From NCBI GenBank assembly GCA_016802295.1, contig JAESIW010000157.1, positions 124,001-188,000 on the forward strand: DNA of 64,000 nt, given 5' to 3'. The stretch comes from Brachionus rotundiformis. Taxonomy: Eukaryota; Rotifera; Eurotatoria; Ploima; Brachionidae. A program made the translations under genes and the position numbers. Each line of letters opens with the position of its first letter. Within the stretch, counting starts at the first letter, position 1. Shown here piece by piece: positions 1 through 11,880 of the stretch. The notes below the pieces were generated by a model. It worked only from the letters and a program-made list of their open reading frames with translations, had not been told where the DNA came from and did not search any database.

Positions 1-1423
1 TAAAATATTTTAAAGCTTTATTAAATTTTTATTTTTTTTAATTGTTCAATCATAAAATAAATAAATACAAACTAAACTGAATGTCAAATGGTGTATAAGT
101 CGTCTATAGACATTTTATATTTTATTTTAAAATGATTGTTGTATATTTAATCTAACTGAATGACTAAATTATATTTTTTTGATTTTTTCATACAATAATT
201 TTATTGAATAAAATTAAATTAATCATATAAAAAATAAATAAATATTAAGGCAAAATTATGAAAACAATAAATAAAACTCAATATGTAAAAGATTTATGAC
301 ATACATACAGTCACTGTTTAGGCCAGAATCAGTTTAATTGATAATAATACTAATTAATTAGTTCCATTGAAATATATGTCTCAAAATGTCCTTATTATTA
401 AAGCAAAAAATAATATTTTTTTTCTCCTTATTTTTTATCCATAAATACATTAAGGATAATAGAGTAAAAACAATGAATTATATCTGTTTATTTTTTATAA
501 AATAATTATAAAGTAAAATTTTTCAAATAGAAGTATTAAATTTTAACATACAGTAAAAGCTCGATTATGTTCCGTCTAAATTATTAGTCATCTTTTATCC
601 CAGAAGTTCTACAGAACCGATTTCCCTCTATCTATTTAATTGTACATTTAGTTTATCAATTAATTAATTTACCTTTTTTATTTCATGTTTTAATTACATT
701 GAATTAAAATTGTAGAATATCTAAATAAATTGTGTTCAATCAAGTCAAATTAAACAAAATAGGGAATTTTCAAAATCTTGTGAGCTCTTGGCTAAAAAAA
801 TTTCAAACCATCTAAAATTACCAGTTGTTTTTAATTATTTTTATGTTATTTTATTCATTTTGTATTCCAAAAAAATGTCATATCATAATTTAAAACTTAA
901 AATTTCGTAATTGTACTTAAAACTTAGTCGAAAAAATTTATTATGTACCATTTTAATTATATCCACAAATTTTTCTTCAGAACGGATGGAGACCATCGAA
1001 CTTTGACTGTACTAGATTTTTATGCTTTAATTGACAATAGATGGATATTTGGCAAATTTTTGAAAATTGTTTGCAAACTAGCCAGCAGGCTTTGCTATAA
1101 AATCCGCTCAGTTTAAATAAATAATTTGTCTTTTTATGTAAATTGACGTCTAAATTTGCCATGAAAATTATTGAGCTTTACTTTAATTTGGCTAATTTTT
1201 TTAATATAAAAATAAACAAATGTTAGGTTAAATATTATGTCATTTTTTTTTCAAATTTAGTTTAAATTTACCAAATGTATTTGCTTGGCAAAATATTAGT
1301 GCAAAAACATTTTTAAGTCATACACAAATTAAACTTTGAATTCAAACTATAATTTTTTTTTCATACTTGTTTAAATATTATATAATTAATTTTTTTTTTG
1401 TCCGTAGAAAATTTTGAATTAAA
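1..1423. other. 5' intergenic region upstream of ETFB
   Basis: No coding exon is supported here; the only open frame (977-1162, - strand) is short, has no motif and overlaps a transposon end. The stretch contains one TA-flanked non-autonomous DNA element (551-1009, listed separately). Just before ETFB there is a T-rich tract ending TCCGTAG at 1401-1407, a possible splice acceptor for a 5' leader. Confidence 0.6.
551..1009. mobile_element. TA-flanked pogo/Tigger-like MITE
   Basis: The left end reads CAGTAAAAGCTCGAT (551-565) and the right end ATCGAACTTTGACTG (995-1009). They are inverted repeats matching at 13 of 15 positions. TA dinucleotides at 549-550 and 1010-1011 fit the target duplication of the Tc1/mariner/pogo superfamily, and CAGT termini followed by a CTCGAT core are typical of pogo/Tigger ends. 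There is no transposase inside, so it is non-autonomous. The family name is inference from the termini alone. Confidence 0.55.
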
Positions 1424-2303
1424 ATGTCCTTAAGAATTTTAGTAGGCTGTAAACGTGCAATAGATTATGCCGTCAAGGTAAAATGATTTTTTAAAAAGAT
1501 AATCTTTTTGTCAAAATTTATCTAAATTAAGATCCAAGTTAAATCGGATCTATCGGGTGTGGTCACCGAAGGAGTTAAACACGCATTAAATCCATTTGAT
1601 GAAATTGCCATGGAAGAGGCAGTGAGACTTAAGGAAAAGAAATTGGCCAGTGAAGTAATTGCGGTTTCTTGCGGTCCAGCTCAATCACAAGATGTTTTGC
1701 GAACAGCCCTAGCGCTTGGTGCCGACAAAGCTGTTCATGTAGAAGTTCCAGCAAAAGAATATGAAACCCTGCAGCCTATTCACGTTTCCAAGATATTGGC
1801 TAAACTAGCAGAACAAGAAAAAGTTGATCTAATCATCCTAGGGAAGCAAGTAAAATAGTAAATGAAGATTCATAGATTTTTTATATCATTAAATAAATTT
1901 GAAGGCCATTGATGATGATTGCAACCAAACTGGACAGATGACGGCTGCTGTTTTGAATTGGCCCCAGGCTACTTTTGCATCCAAGCTTCAATTTAAACCT
2001 GAAGATAAACAGGCCCTTTGTGAAAGAGAGATTGATGGTGGCTTGGAAACAATAGCAGTCAAAGTGCCGGCAGTTGTAACAGCCGATCTCCGTTTGAACA
2101 CCCCACGCTATGCTACTTTGCCAAACATTATGAAGGCCAAGAAGAAGCCTTTGAAGAAAGTGTCCCCCAAAGATTTAGGAGTTGATATTACACCACGTCA
2201 AGAAATATTGAAGGTAACTGAACCACCAAAGCGTCAGGGTGGTGGCAAGGTGGCGTCTAGCGAAGAGCTTGTCGAACGCATCAAAAAATTGGGCGTTTTC
2301 TAA
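1424..2303 (+). CDS. ETFB: Electron transfer flavoprotein subunit beta
   Basis: Three exons, 1424-1477, 1532-1849 and 1905-2303, join in frame to 256 residues, almost exactly the usual length of ETF-beta. ETF-alpha/beta is the mitochondrial matrix heterodimer that takes electrons from acyl-CoA and other dehydrogenases and passes them to ETF-QO; the beta subunit binds AMP. Visible family hallmarks are the N-terminal LVGCKRAIDYAVK, the NPFDEIAMEEAVRLKEK segment, ALGADKAVHV, the LGKQAIDDDCNQTGQM segment across the second junction, and the basic C-terminus ending in a -KKLGVF tail. Both introns are about 55 bp. No cleavable presequence is obvious, as in other ETF-beta proteins. The start is the first ATG, 17 bases after a TTTTTTTTTG-TCCGTAG tract that could be a leader acceptor. 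CDC16 starts 195 bp downstream on the same strand. Confidence 0.97.
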
Positions 2304-2498
2304 AATAAATTATTTAATTTTGCCTTTCTCTAATTTAAAAAAAAACTTAATTAGACTTATTTTAAAAATAAATTTTTTCTATTTGGTTAAAAATTTTTAT
2401 CCTTAATATTTAAAAAATTGCGAGGTGTCGTTATCTCTTCAAATTATAAAAAATTAATATATTGGTAGAAAATAAACAACTAATTTTTTAATCAAGCC

Positions 2499-5400
2499 AT
2501 GTCTTTTAAAATTCAACAAAATTTGGAACGAAAATCAGCTTTTAATGAAGTATTGAGTTCTCAAAGTACGGATACAGCAGCCAAAGATGACAAATTGATA
2601 CAAAGTTTTAGAGTTATAGTTAAAGAATTTTTAGAAATTGTAAAATAATAATTATTTTTTTAATAGAGATTTTTTAAATAGTTAATCAATTTAGCACTGC
2701 TATGATACTGCATTATTTTGGGCAGATAAAATATGTGTTTTGGAAAAAGACTCTATAAAAGATCTATATGTTTTTTTACATTGTCTATTTTGTTGTGGTC
2801 AATACCAGCGAGCTTTGAACATTATAAAAGACAGAGATCTAAATCGAGTAGGAATTAAATAAAAAATGTACTTCGAACTTTTGATTGAAATTTTAGAAAA
2901 ATATACTTTTCCGATATGTAGCTGCCAAATGTCATGTAAGTAAGTTGTTTGGTAAATCCTTGGTGCAGGTAAAGGATAAAGTTGAGATTTTTTTAGATGG
3001 CTTCCAAAGAATATGAACAGGCTTTGGAAATTTTAAACTGGGAAGAGCACAACATTGCTGACAAAGTTCTGATAAATGCATTTGAAAATGTGGTTAGCTT
3101 TACTTTAAATGGGAGAAATGTAAAAAATGTTTGAAAATTAAATTAGTTATTTATTTTAAATAAATTAAAGATTGAAGCAGCTTTGAATTTATTAAGAGGT
3201 CAAATACATGAATTGTTGGGATGTAGCGATGCAGCAGTTGAATGCTACAAATCTGCTCTACAATGCGATGTATTTTGCTACGAAGCTTTGCATGCCCTTA
3301 CAAGTAACAAAATGTTAACTACAAAAGATGGTAATTTTAATTTATAAAAAAATTAATCTAATTAAATTTTTATGAATAGAAAATCAATTGATTCAAAATT
3401 TACCTATCGAAAGTCAATGCGATCCAAAACAAGCCGAGATAGTAAAATTTATTTACTCGAGTAAATTATCTAAAGTAATTTAAATTTTTTGCTTTTAACT
3501 AAGAATTATCTTGTTAAGTCAGAAGTATAATTTTACTCAATTTTACTTGAAAAATATTTTTTAATTTTTATATTCACATTTATTATTGACAATTTATAAA
3601 GTTTTTGACTTTATTTTGAAAATTTCTAATAATAGGATAAATTAGTTCAACTTTTGAATTTACTAAAATTGTAAACACTTGTTACAATTTAATTTTAAAT
3701 AATCCTTTCCAACGTTTTGTGAAATTTGGTACAGAACATAAATTAATGCTTAAATAAAGTTTTAATTTTTTCCAAAGATTTTTACTAGTTCTGTAAATGG
3801 AATGTAGTGCAATATACAGAGTTGCATTAAACCACTGACCTTAAAAGGAGTTGTATCACCAATTATGACCTAAATAAATAGTACCAATGGCAAAATAATG
3901 ATCAAATATTGATTTCATGTTTTCATATTATTACTAAATTATAAATAATAGTTTTATAGATTTTTTGTTTATAAAACGTTTTTATTAAGTTAAAAATTAA
4001 ATACGAAAATAAAAAAAAACTTTGACTATCTTCGATTTAAGTTTAAATTTAAATTTTCGAATCAATATATGCATAATATGTAATATAACATTTGTGAAAC
4101 CATGATAAAATTCAAAAAATTTAAATTGGAAAAAATATAAATTTATATTAATATCTATTGAGCTCTTCCATTTTTTAATAGTGGCTAATTTAACAATATC
4201 TAATCAATTTATTTTAAAATAATTATTTAAGCCTAACAAACAGCTATCAACATTCGAACAAAACGTTGAATGTGGACAAAATTTTAAAGATAATTTGGAT
4301 ATAATGATTAATAAAGCAGAAAGACTATATTTTGAAGGTGATTATGAATCTTCTTACAGCATTTGTAGAAAGTACATTTTTTAAGCAATTTATTCGGAAA
4401 TTTTAAAATTAATAAAAATTATTTTGAAGAGTTTTGGACAGAGACCAATTCCATAAGACTTGTATTCCTCTTTATGTCTCAACTTTGGTTCATTTAAATA
4501 AAGTTACACGTAATATTGTTTTTAAAATATTTTTTTTATAATATTCAGTAATCAAAAAAAATATTAAAATACTAGATTTTAATATTGTTCAATATTTATT
4601 TTTAATATTTTAAATCTTAAATCTTTTTAAATTAGAATTGTTTGAAATTGCTCATAGTCTTGTAAAACAGTATCCTCAAGACGCAGTATCTTGGTTTGCT
4701 GTCGGCTGCTATTATTTCCTTATTGGTAACATGGATCCGGCAAGAAAATTTTTTTTGTATGAAGCCACTACAAATAGCAATTACAAATAATTATTTAAAT
4801 TTTTCAATTAATTATAGAAAAGCAACATGTCTGAATCGTTCCTTTTCACCAGCTTGGCTTGCACTGGGCCATTCGTTTGCCCAAGAGTCTGAGCATGACC
4901 AAGCCACATCTGCTTATTTCACAGCAGCTCAAATAATGAAAGGGTTTGCTTTATTTACCAACTATTAAATCACCATTTTTGCTATACAATTCAATTCAAG
5001 GAGCTTTTTGCCCTTTTTATATATAGGACTTGAGTATACATTAAGTAATAATTTCAAGCTAGCAGAGAGATTTTACCAACAGGCCCTAAATGTTGAATGC
5101 GACGACCCCTTTGTGTTGCATGAATTGGGCGTTATTTGGTTCAAATCACAAAAGTAAGAATTGTTATCTTTTGATAAAATATTATTTATTCTACAAAGCT
5201 TTCAAAATGCTGAAATAAGCATGAGACGTGCTTATAACAAGCTGAAAACAATGTCTCACAAAAACACTTATAAAGAATGGGAACCTTTGCTCAACAATTT
5301 GGGACATGTTTGTAGAAAACTAAAGTATTTTAAAAATTATATTGTGGAATAATAAATATTAAAAATGCAAAGAAAATACCAAGATTCATTAGATTTTCAC

Positions 5401-5939
5401 AGAAAAGCGTTGGCGTTGCAGCCAACCAGTTCTTCAACTTGGACATCTATTGGCTTGACAAGCATTTTTCTTAACAAGTACGATGAAGCTATAGAATATT
5501 TTCATCAAGTAAATTAATCAATATTTATTTTTTTTTATTTTAATTAAACTTAAAAGGCTTTATGGTACAAAAAAACAGACTTGGTTGCGAAAAAATTACT
5601 AGACAAATGTCTCAATTTGGTAAAAGACCAATCATCTGTTAATGCAATGGAAGGTAATTTTATGCTTGATAGTTGATAAATTTTAAAAATTTTTTTCTAA
5701 ATTATTAATTAGAATTTCAACTTGACATTAAAGATGTCATGTTGGCAAAGCAAAATCAAAAGCAGGGTAAAAATAAGCTGATCGAACCAAACTCAAAAGT
5801 GGTGAGTAAAGAATTTTCAATGTCTGATTCCATGAATTTCGCCTCAGCTATGAATCGAACTGGTAACGTGACTGATGAGTCAGCAATGGAGCTAGCTGCT
5901 GCAGACGAAGGTGACAGCTTGATTAACCAGAGTCATTAA
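2499..5939 (+). CDS. CDC16: Anaphase-promoting complex subunit 6 (Cdc16), TPR protein
   Basis: Fifteen exons join without a frame break: 2499-2639, 2695-2847, 2897-2935, 2997-3092, 3171-3330, 3380-3474, 4232-4371, 4430-4509, 4636-4756, 4818-4943, 5001-5153, 5199-5324, 5373-5508, 5557-5653, 5713-5939. The product is 629 residues; Cdc16 is normally about 620. It is a TPR-repeat scaffold subunit of the APC/C, the ubiquitin ligase that drives mitotic exit. Diagnostic blocks are YDTALFWADK near the N-terminus, the TPRs with SWFAVGCYY, ESEHDQATSAYFTAAQ, the FLPFLYIGLEY helix, and KEWEPLLNNLGHVCRKLK near residue 460. The C-terminal tail is acidic and disordered. All introns are short except the sixth (3475-4231, 757 bp), which is AT-rich with no visible insert. 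The start is supported by the conserved order of N-terminal helices rather than by a motif. Confidence 0.96.
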
Positions 5940-7364
5940 ATTTTAAAAATATATTTTCTAATGTAAAAATCGAATTGTAATATTTTCTATTCTATTCATC
6001 TAGTGTATTTAAAAAATAAAATAAATAAATATTTTTATAGCAAAAAAAATTGTTAATCTACATAATTTGTTTGCAATTTACTCAAAAAAATTTTGACAAT
6101 ATCGTTATCATCAAAAAGGTTTATAAAACAATGATTAGCTTAGCAACAAATCTAAAACTATGTAAATGAATCCGTCATTATAAAAACATTCATTTTTTTT
6201 ACTTAGCTTGTATTTTTTTATATTGGCTAAATTTTTGGAAAAAAATTCAGACTCAATTAAATTTTGGTCTAAATTAAAAAAAAATTATCAAAATGAGATA
6301 TTGATTTGGATTTATAATTATTCAACAACTATCCCTGATTTAAAAAGTAAGTAAAAAGTAATTTGCTAAATAGAAAATTTTCAAATTTTTATTCTGTACT
6401 TAAACCAACTATTAATTAAACCTTTAACCAATTTTTTATAATTAAGAGAAAGTTGTATGTTTGAAAAAACTAATATTAAAATTTAAGTTAAACTTTTTCT
6501 TTTAAAAACTCTAAAGTTTTTAAGATAATAAAAATTTTAATCAATTTTTTTATTTGAAACCATTCAAATTTATTTTAGTGGAAATCTTTTTAATAAAATA
6601 AAGTTATAAAATTTAACTTGATGTTAAAATGCTTATCTTTATGATATTTTTGTTTTTTTTAAAACAAAACCAAAATTTATATAATATTGACCTAAGTTAT
6701 TATTTACCTAGCTTTAATTTAAGGAATTTAGGTGTTTTTCGAGACTGGATTTATTTTAAATTTATTTTAAACTTAATTATTAAATATTAAAGACATTTTT
6801 TAAAAATTTTCAATTATTTATTTTACAAATTAAATATTTAAGTTCATTATTTTAAAAATGTGCTAACTTGGTTGACAAGACTAATTTTTATTTATTAACT
6901 TTTTCTATGAAAAATAAAAAACAATTGTTTTTTAAGGAAATCGGAACTTTTAAAAGTAGCTTTCAAATAATTGAAATCATGATTGTTAGGCATCAACAAA
7001 AGTAACTGCAGGTTCTTGGAAAAATAAGTTTTTATTTCTGTTTAGTCACCTTAACTTAAACGAAACTAAAAAATATTTTAATAAAAAATACAGCAATTAG
7101 GGTAATTGTTTACACTAATTAAAACTGCATTAGTGAACGAAAACCAAATGCCAATTGAAAATATAAATCTATAAACTTTGAGGATTAATATTTGAAATAA
7201 TATGGATAAACAAATAAATTTAAGAGCCTTTTTAAATCATAATGATTTGAAGCCAATTTTACCTTAAGCTATAAAACTATAAAAAATTTAAATAAGTTAA
7301 TTTAAGAGTCTATCGACGTGATATAAACACAGGATTAGGAAAGAATAAAGAAATTTTTCTTAAA
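5940..7364. other. AT-rich intergenic spacer
   Basis: Between CDC16 and the next + strand gene I see only low-complexity A/T sequence. No coding exon, RNA gene or repeat with clear ends is recognised. Confidence 0.5.
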
Positions 7365-8417
7365 ATGAAATCTAAAAAGCTAAATGATTTAAGTCTTTCA
7401 TCAAGTTCAAATTCGGTATATTCCAACGCCCATATAATGAATAGAGATAGTGCACAATATTTAGATAATAAATTAAATGCATTTAATCTAGTCGAGTCTG
7501 ATGATGACTCGGAGTCCTTGGCAAACTATAATTACCCAACTCAACATTCAAAAATAGCCTTTTATGATGCTTTGCTGAGCAGAAAACAGAATAACTTCAA
7601 AATTTTTAATGAAATAAAGCAAGAAATGTCGTCCAAAATTAATTTGGAACCAAATCCGGTCGCTGACCTAACCGAGTCAACATATGAGTCCTTTTTTGCA
7701 TCACCAAGAAAAATTAAAACCGAGAATAAACAGTTCTCGATCAAGCACTTTGCCAATGTTCCCAAAAAAAAAAAGTCAAATTTAAAAGTAGTTAGTACCA
7801 AATCTGGAAAAATTGATGATGATTTGGTTGAGAAAAAAATATCGCCCAAAAATGTGCTTGACAAGGTGGATGAGTCAATAAAAGATGACCATTCGGAGGA
7901 AGATGTTAATTCGAATCGAAAAGAAAGAGTTAGATTTGAGGAAAAATTTAATTCAAGTTCATTTCGTAATCAAAATACCACATCTTTTCCAAACTTGTTT
8001 TCATCTGTTTCGGCTGGTCAAAAAAAAAAGAGAGATTCTGACTTAAGAAGTAGTCATTTTTACACTGGACTATTACAGCCAAAAATGTCCATAACAGAAA
8101 AGTATAACTTAAATTTAAAAGTCAACCCAATGATTACCAAGTATTCAAAAATTTTGGATAACAAGCGCAAAAAAGATTCGATTTACAATTCAATTGATTT
8201 TAAATTTGGCAATGAAGATTCCATCACAAGTAACTTTTTTGATTCAGTTTCATCAAATTACTTGAATCAAACTCACCAATTTGGCAAACCGAATAGTCAC
8301 ACGTCTGAATTTTTAGTGTTGCCAAATGTACTGAAATCCGAGGACAACAAGAGCCTTAATTATTTTAATTATAATTCATATCATAAACGAAGAGATGAAA
8401 ATTTAGTATTTACATAA
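7365..8417 (+). CDS. Unrecognised single-exon disordered protein
   Basis: A continuous 350-codon frame in a genome this AT-rich, where stop codons are frequent by chance, is very likely coding. The predicted protein is rich in Ser, Asn, Lys and acidic residues, with no membrane segment, signal peptide, cysteine pattern or known domain that I recognise. It has a serine run near residues 11-15, an acidic patch (ESDDDSES, about residues 44-51), basic clusters KKKK (about 133-136) and KKKKRD (about 219-224), and a basic C-terminal region. This is the composition of a regulatory or scaffold protein, possibly nuclear, but that is only inference. The overlapping - strand frame at 7562-7864 is a shadow. 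An additional upstream exon cannot be excluded. Neighbours give no functional hint. Confidence 0.7.
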   Translation: MKSKKLNDLSLSSSSNSVYSNAHIMNRDSAQYLDNKLNAFNLVESDDDSESLANYNYPTQHSKIAFYDALLSRKQNNFKIFNEIKQEMSSKINLEPNPVADLTESTYESFFASPRKIKTENKQFSIKHFANVPKKKKSNLKVVSTKSGKIDDDLVEKKISPKNVLDKVDESIKDDHSEEDVNSNRKERVRFEEKFNSSSFRNQNTTSFPNLFSSVSAGQKKKRDSDLRSSHFYTGLLQPKMSITEKYNLNLKVNPMITKYSKILDNKRKKDSIYNSIDFKFGNEDSITSNFFDSVSSNYLNQTHQFGKPNSHTSEFLVLPNVLKSEDNKSLNYFNYNSYHKRRDENLVFT

Positions 8418-9354
8418 ACATTAGAAATGATTTAAACCAGACATTTTTTAATCGTATTAATTTTTTTTTTAATTTTTTAATAAAAAAGTTTTAAACTTGT
8501 TTAAATTATAATCTAAAATAATGGCCATAGGACCAAAAAATATTGAAATAGTTTTTATTTTTGTAAGCTCAATTAAGAGGGTTTTAAAAAGGATATCAAT
8601 AAAAATGTTTCATTTATATAACTATTTTTTCCTTAATCGGTAGATAAGGAAATTATAATTACTTCTTTCTTTCTTTCGTTAATTATTTTAATCTTTTTTC
8701 AAATTTTTGGACAGATTGTGTAAGAAGTCAGATGTTTTATTATGTTTAAGAAGAAATATAATATAAGAACATAAATAAATTAAAAAGTATAAATCAAGCT
8801 AGAAATTAATTGTGTGTGAGAAATTCGGTTGGAAATGAAAATTAAACAAAAAAAACAATTTTTGTTTTGAATGTAACCCAAGTATCAGGTGGTTTCTTAG
8901 CATAAATTTGAATTAAATTTTTAGAAAAAAACGAAAAGCGATTTATTAAATCTATCTATTTTATTAAAATATTGTTTAAAAAATTTGTTTTGAAAAGAAG
9001 TATTATAAAGGTATTAGAAATGTTTTAATGTTAAATGTTTTCTTTAATCATTATTTAACAAAATGATGAATTTAATGTTTAATTTAAAAATGAGTCTAGT
9101 TCATTATAACAATTAATATGAGAAAATTTCATAAATGATATCGCTTTTATATTATTGAATAATTGATCTTTTTTTCCATTAGTGTTATTATATGAATTAA
9201 AAAATAAACATTGATGAAAATTTTATTAACATGTTAAGATCCTAAAACCAATATAGTAATTGTGAATTATATTTTTAAAATCTGAATCGTAGAAAAAATC
9301 TAATTTTATTCAAAAATACCAAAAAATACAAAATCTGCATTTAAAAAAAATTAT
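8418..9354. other. AT-rich intergenic spacer
   Basis: No gene-like frame or structured repeat is seen between the disordered-protein gene and the inverted-repeat element. Confidence 0.45.
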
Positions 9355-9356
9355 TA

Positions 9357-9852
9357 CCGTAAACGCTTGCAGACTACTCCAGGGCTTAACCTCATTTTCC
9401 GGATTTATTCCACTGGAATAGTTCCCATCGACACCATGTTAAAACATTTTTTTTTAATTTTATGGAATTGTGATAGATTTTTTGATTTATTCTAAGATTA
9501 AAACCCAATATTGAGTTTTTTTCCTGGCTTATTTCNNNNNNNNNNNNNNNNNNNNNNNNNNNNNNNNNNNNNNNNNNNNNNNNNNNNNNNNNNNNNNNNN
9601 NNNNNNNNNNNNNNNNNNNNNNNNNNNNNNNNNNNNNNNNNNNNNNNNNNNNNNNNNNNNNNNNNNNNNNNNNNNNNNNNNNNNNNNAAAAAACTCAATA
9701 TTGGGTTTTAATCTTAGAATAAATCAAAAAATCTATCACAATTCCATAAAATTAAAAAAAAATGTTTTAACATGGTGTCGATGGGAACTATTCCAGTGGA
9801 ATAAATCCGGAAAATGAGGTTAAGCCCTGGAGTAGTCTGCAAGCGTTTACGG
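9357..9852. mobile_element. TA-flanked element with 165-bp perfect terminal inverted repeats around an N gap
   Basis: The 165 bases at 9357-9521 and 9688-9852 are reverse complements of each other with no mismatch that I can find. Both outer ends begin CCGTAAACGCTTGC and both are flanked by TA (9355-9356 and 9853-9854), as expected for a Tc1/mariner-type insertion or its MITE derivative. Between the arms are 14 bases of unique sequence and a run of 152 N. The centre is therefore unknown and might contain a longer element. Identical arms mean either a recent insertion, gene conversion, or an assembler folding one arm back on itself. Confidence 0.65.
9536..9687. other. Assembly gap (152 N)
   Basis: A run of unknown bases sits at the centre of the perfect inverted repeat, the place where a hairpin would be expected to break sequencing or assembly. 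Its true length is not known from this record. Confidence 0.99.
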
Positions 9853-10283
9853 TATCTTAAATTTAATAATCATTTTTTAAAATCTAAATAAAGTTTTTTA
9901 TCTAATTTCATTATAAGTATCGATATGATGTTTAATTATTTTGATTTAACAAAAATAAACAGTATGATTACAAATAAAAAAATTGTAAAATATTATACTT
10001 TAATAAATTAAAATTTCGGCACAAATATTTTTGGGCATATGATTTAAATATAAAAAGATGTAATTTTATGCATATTGGATCAAAAAATTCCTCCTATGAT
10101 TATACCATTTATAGCAAGTTTGATACATATAATTTATCTAAAACAAATCTTGAAAAGATTTAGGCGTTTATATTTAAAATAATTGAAATGGTCTAACCAA
10201 ATAATATATCGCACCAGCCGTGGTAATCGTGATAGCTAAAAGCTAATCGTGATAGATAAGTTCATGGTGTATATTTCTTGAAA

Positions 10284-10612
10284 AAGATATTTATGAAATT
10301 GAGAAGATCCAAAAAAGAGCGACAAACCGAGTTGTTACGAAACAAAATATAAGCTTAACTTATCTATTGGTGACCATAAGGTCCTACAGAATATTAACAA
10401 TCTTCCTTGACATAAAATTTCACCCAAAGCTCAACTTCAAAAAACTCTTTGAAAATGTGGGCAATAAAGTTATGCCAAAAATTAACCTAATTCGTAGGAT
10501 AAAAGGTCTAAAACTTTACAACTCATTATTTCTTTGTAAAACCATATTTATAAATTTTATTCGTTCTCAAATTGATTACACTGCAAGCAAGAGATGTTGT
10601 ATTTTCATAAAA
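10284..10612 (+). mobile_element. Scrambled non-LTR retrotransposon (LINE) reverse-transcriptase remnant
   Basis: Two pieces of a LINE reverse-transcriptase C-terminal region are recognisable on the + strand. The first, about 10284-10350, reads EIEKIQKRATNRVV, which in intact elements follows the second. The second, about 10396-10612, reads LDIKFHPKLNFKKLFENV, then VMPKINLIRRIKGL, then FIRSQIDY, matching the usual order LGI-LDSKLNF...LLRRI...YKSFIRPILDY. The two pieces are thus in swapped order, so this is a rearranged or doubly inserted dead copy, not a gene. The stops and lack of the catalytic YADD motif agree. Which LINE clade it comes from cannot be told. Confidence 0.6.
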
Positions 10613-10624
10613 TTAATAGCATAA

Positions 10625-11430
10625 TTACTCGACTTAAGTGACATGTCACTATAAAAAAATAATATTGAAAATTTCCCAAAATTAGCAATTTTTTCAAAGT
10701 TTTAGTTTCTATACTAATGCTATGCAAATAACTTTCAATTTTATTTAAGTTAATCAATTACAAAAATATTTTAATCTATCTATTATTCTGTTGGATAATA
10801 TATGATAAAAATTTAAAAAATAGCTAGGTATTAAACTTAGGAATTTCAATAAATTTAACCATTAATTTTTTCCATGATTAACATGAAATATTTTAATTTA
10901 TCAATCTTTTTGTATTTTGATTCATAAATGGAATTTTTTTTAATTGAATTATCCCTCAAATACTCACTTAATTATAAAATATGATTACCATTAAAATTTA
11001 TCTGGTCTCAAGGTTCTCTTATTGTCGGGATACTTATGAAATGACAATCTTAGAATTTTTGTCTAAGAGTGAATGGGTGAGAAAATTATCTTCTTAAATA
11101 AGGCTGTCGCTTCACAAGTATTCCGACAATAGAGTAGCTGTTTAATTTTATAAAAAAAGAAATTATTCATTTAAATTTTAGTCATAATATCAATATTCGA
11201 TGTTTTAATTATAGTCATTTTTATATTTACAATTGGAGCAGTAGAAACTGCCATTAGGTCTCAAGCCTTTTGCCAACAATCACCACAAATCCAATTGTCA
11301 CATTTTTCACAATAGATCCAAGCATTTTGTCTCCAGAATCTTTATAAGAACATCTACTTTCTCCAGTTCTGCTAAATAATCAGAGTAGGGATTTGAAATT
11401 GAGAAAGATTTTAAAATTACTGATTTTGGA
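10625..11430. other. Intergenic region with a short inverted-repeat element
   Basis: AT-rich spacer. At 11016-11039 and 11112-11134 there is an imperfect inverted repeat (left core TATTGTCGGGATACTT, right core AAGTATTCCGACAATA), spanning about 119 bp, probably a small MITE. The - strand side of 11240-11330 contains a decayed Cys/Trp-rich stretch (CEKCDNWICGDCW, later FYCSNC in another frame), probably a remnant belonging with the GC-rich island that follows. Confidence 0.4.
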
Positions 11431-11880
11431 TTTTGGATCCGGGGTATAAATGGATTCCCCGACCGGGTGTGGAAACGGATGTTTTCTTCGATTCGGTAGC
11501 CATGTCAGTCTCCCTGGTTGTGGTTTCCGTGGGATCGGATTCTCCAAACCAGTTCAGTTCCATGGGTTTGGGGGTGTAGTCCTGTGGTAATCAGCAGGTG
11601 ATGTAATTCTCGAGGCCGCAAACAATGAGCTGCCCATCGAAGGGAGTTGTCCGGATCATTTGCAGGAGCCATCTGCTTTCCTGGATTTTGCTCATTGTGA
11701 TGAACAGTAGGGGGACGGGCCGCTATTAAATGAAATTGAGAGAGAGGAAGAGAAAAAATAAAAAAAAGTGATTCTTCTCTGACTGACTTTTTATTAAAAA
11801 ACAAAATATATATGTATATGTGGAGATCCAGCAAGGCCCCGGAAGACCGGGGTCTGCGGAAGGGAGTGTTACAATACATT
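11430..11880. mobile_element. GC-rich island, probable retroelement fragment
   Basis: This 450-bp block is much richer in G/C than anything nearby. On the - strand a reading frame from the ATG at about 11699 runs to a TAA at about 11437 with one in-frame TGA; it contains WLLQMIRTTPFDGQL and, after the TGA, KPMELNWFGESDPTE, and looks like a coding sequence foreign to the region. The + strand has a purine-rich GCGGAAGGGAG directly followed by TGTTACAATACATT at about 11867, the arrangement of a polypurine tract and an LTR start. These two readings point in opposite directions and I could not find paired LTRs. A degraded LTR-retrotransposon piece is the best guess. Confidence 0.35.

Noticed and set aside
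9498..9711. Two frames across the N gap
   Set aside because: They consist almost entirely of unknown residues.
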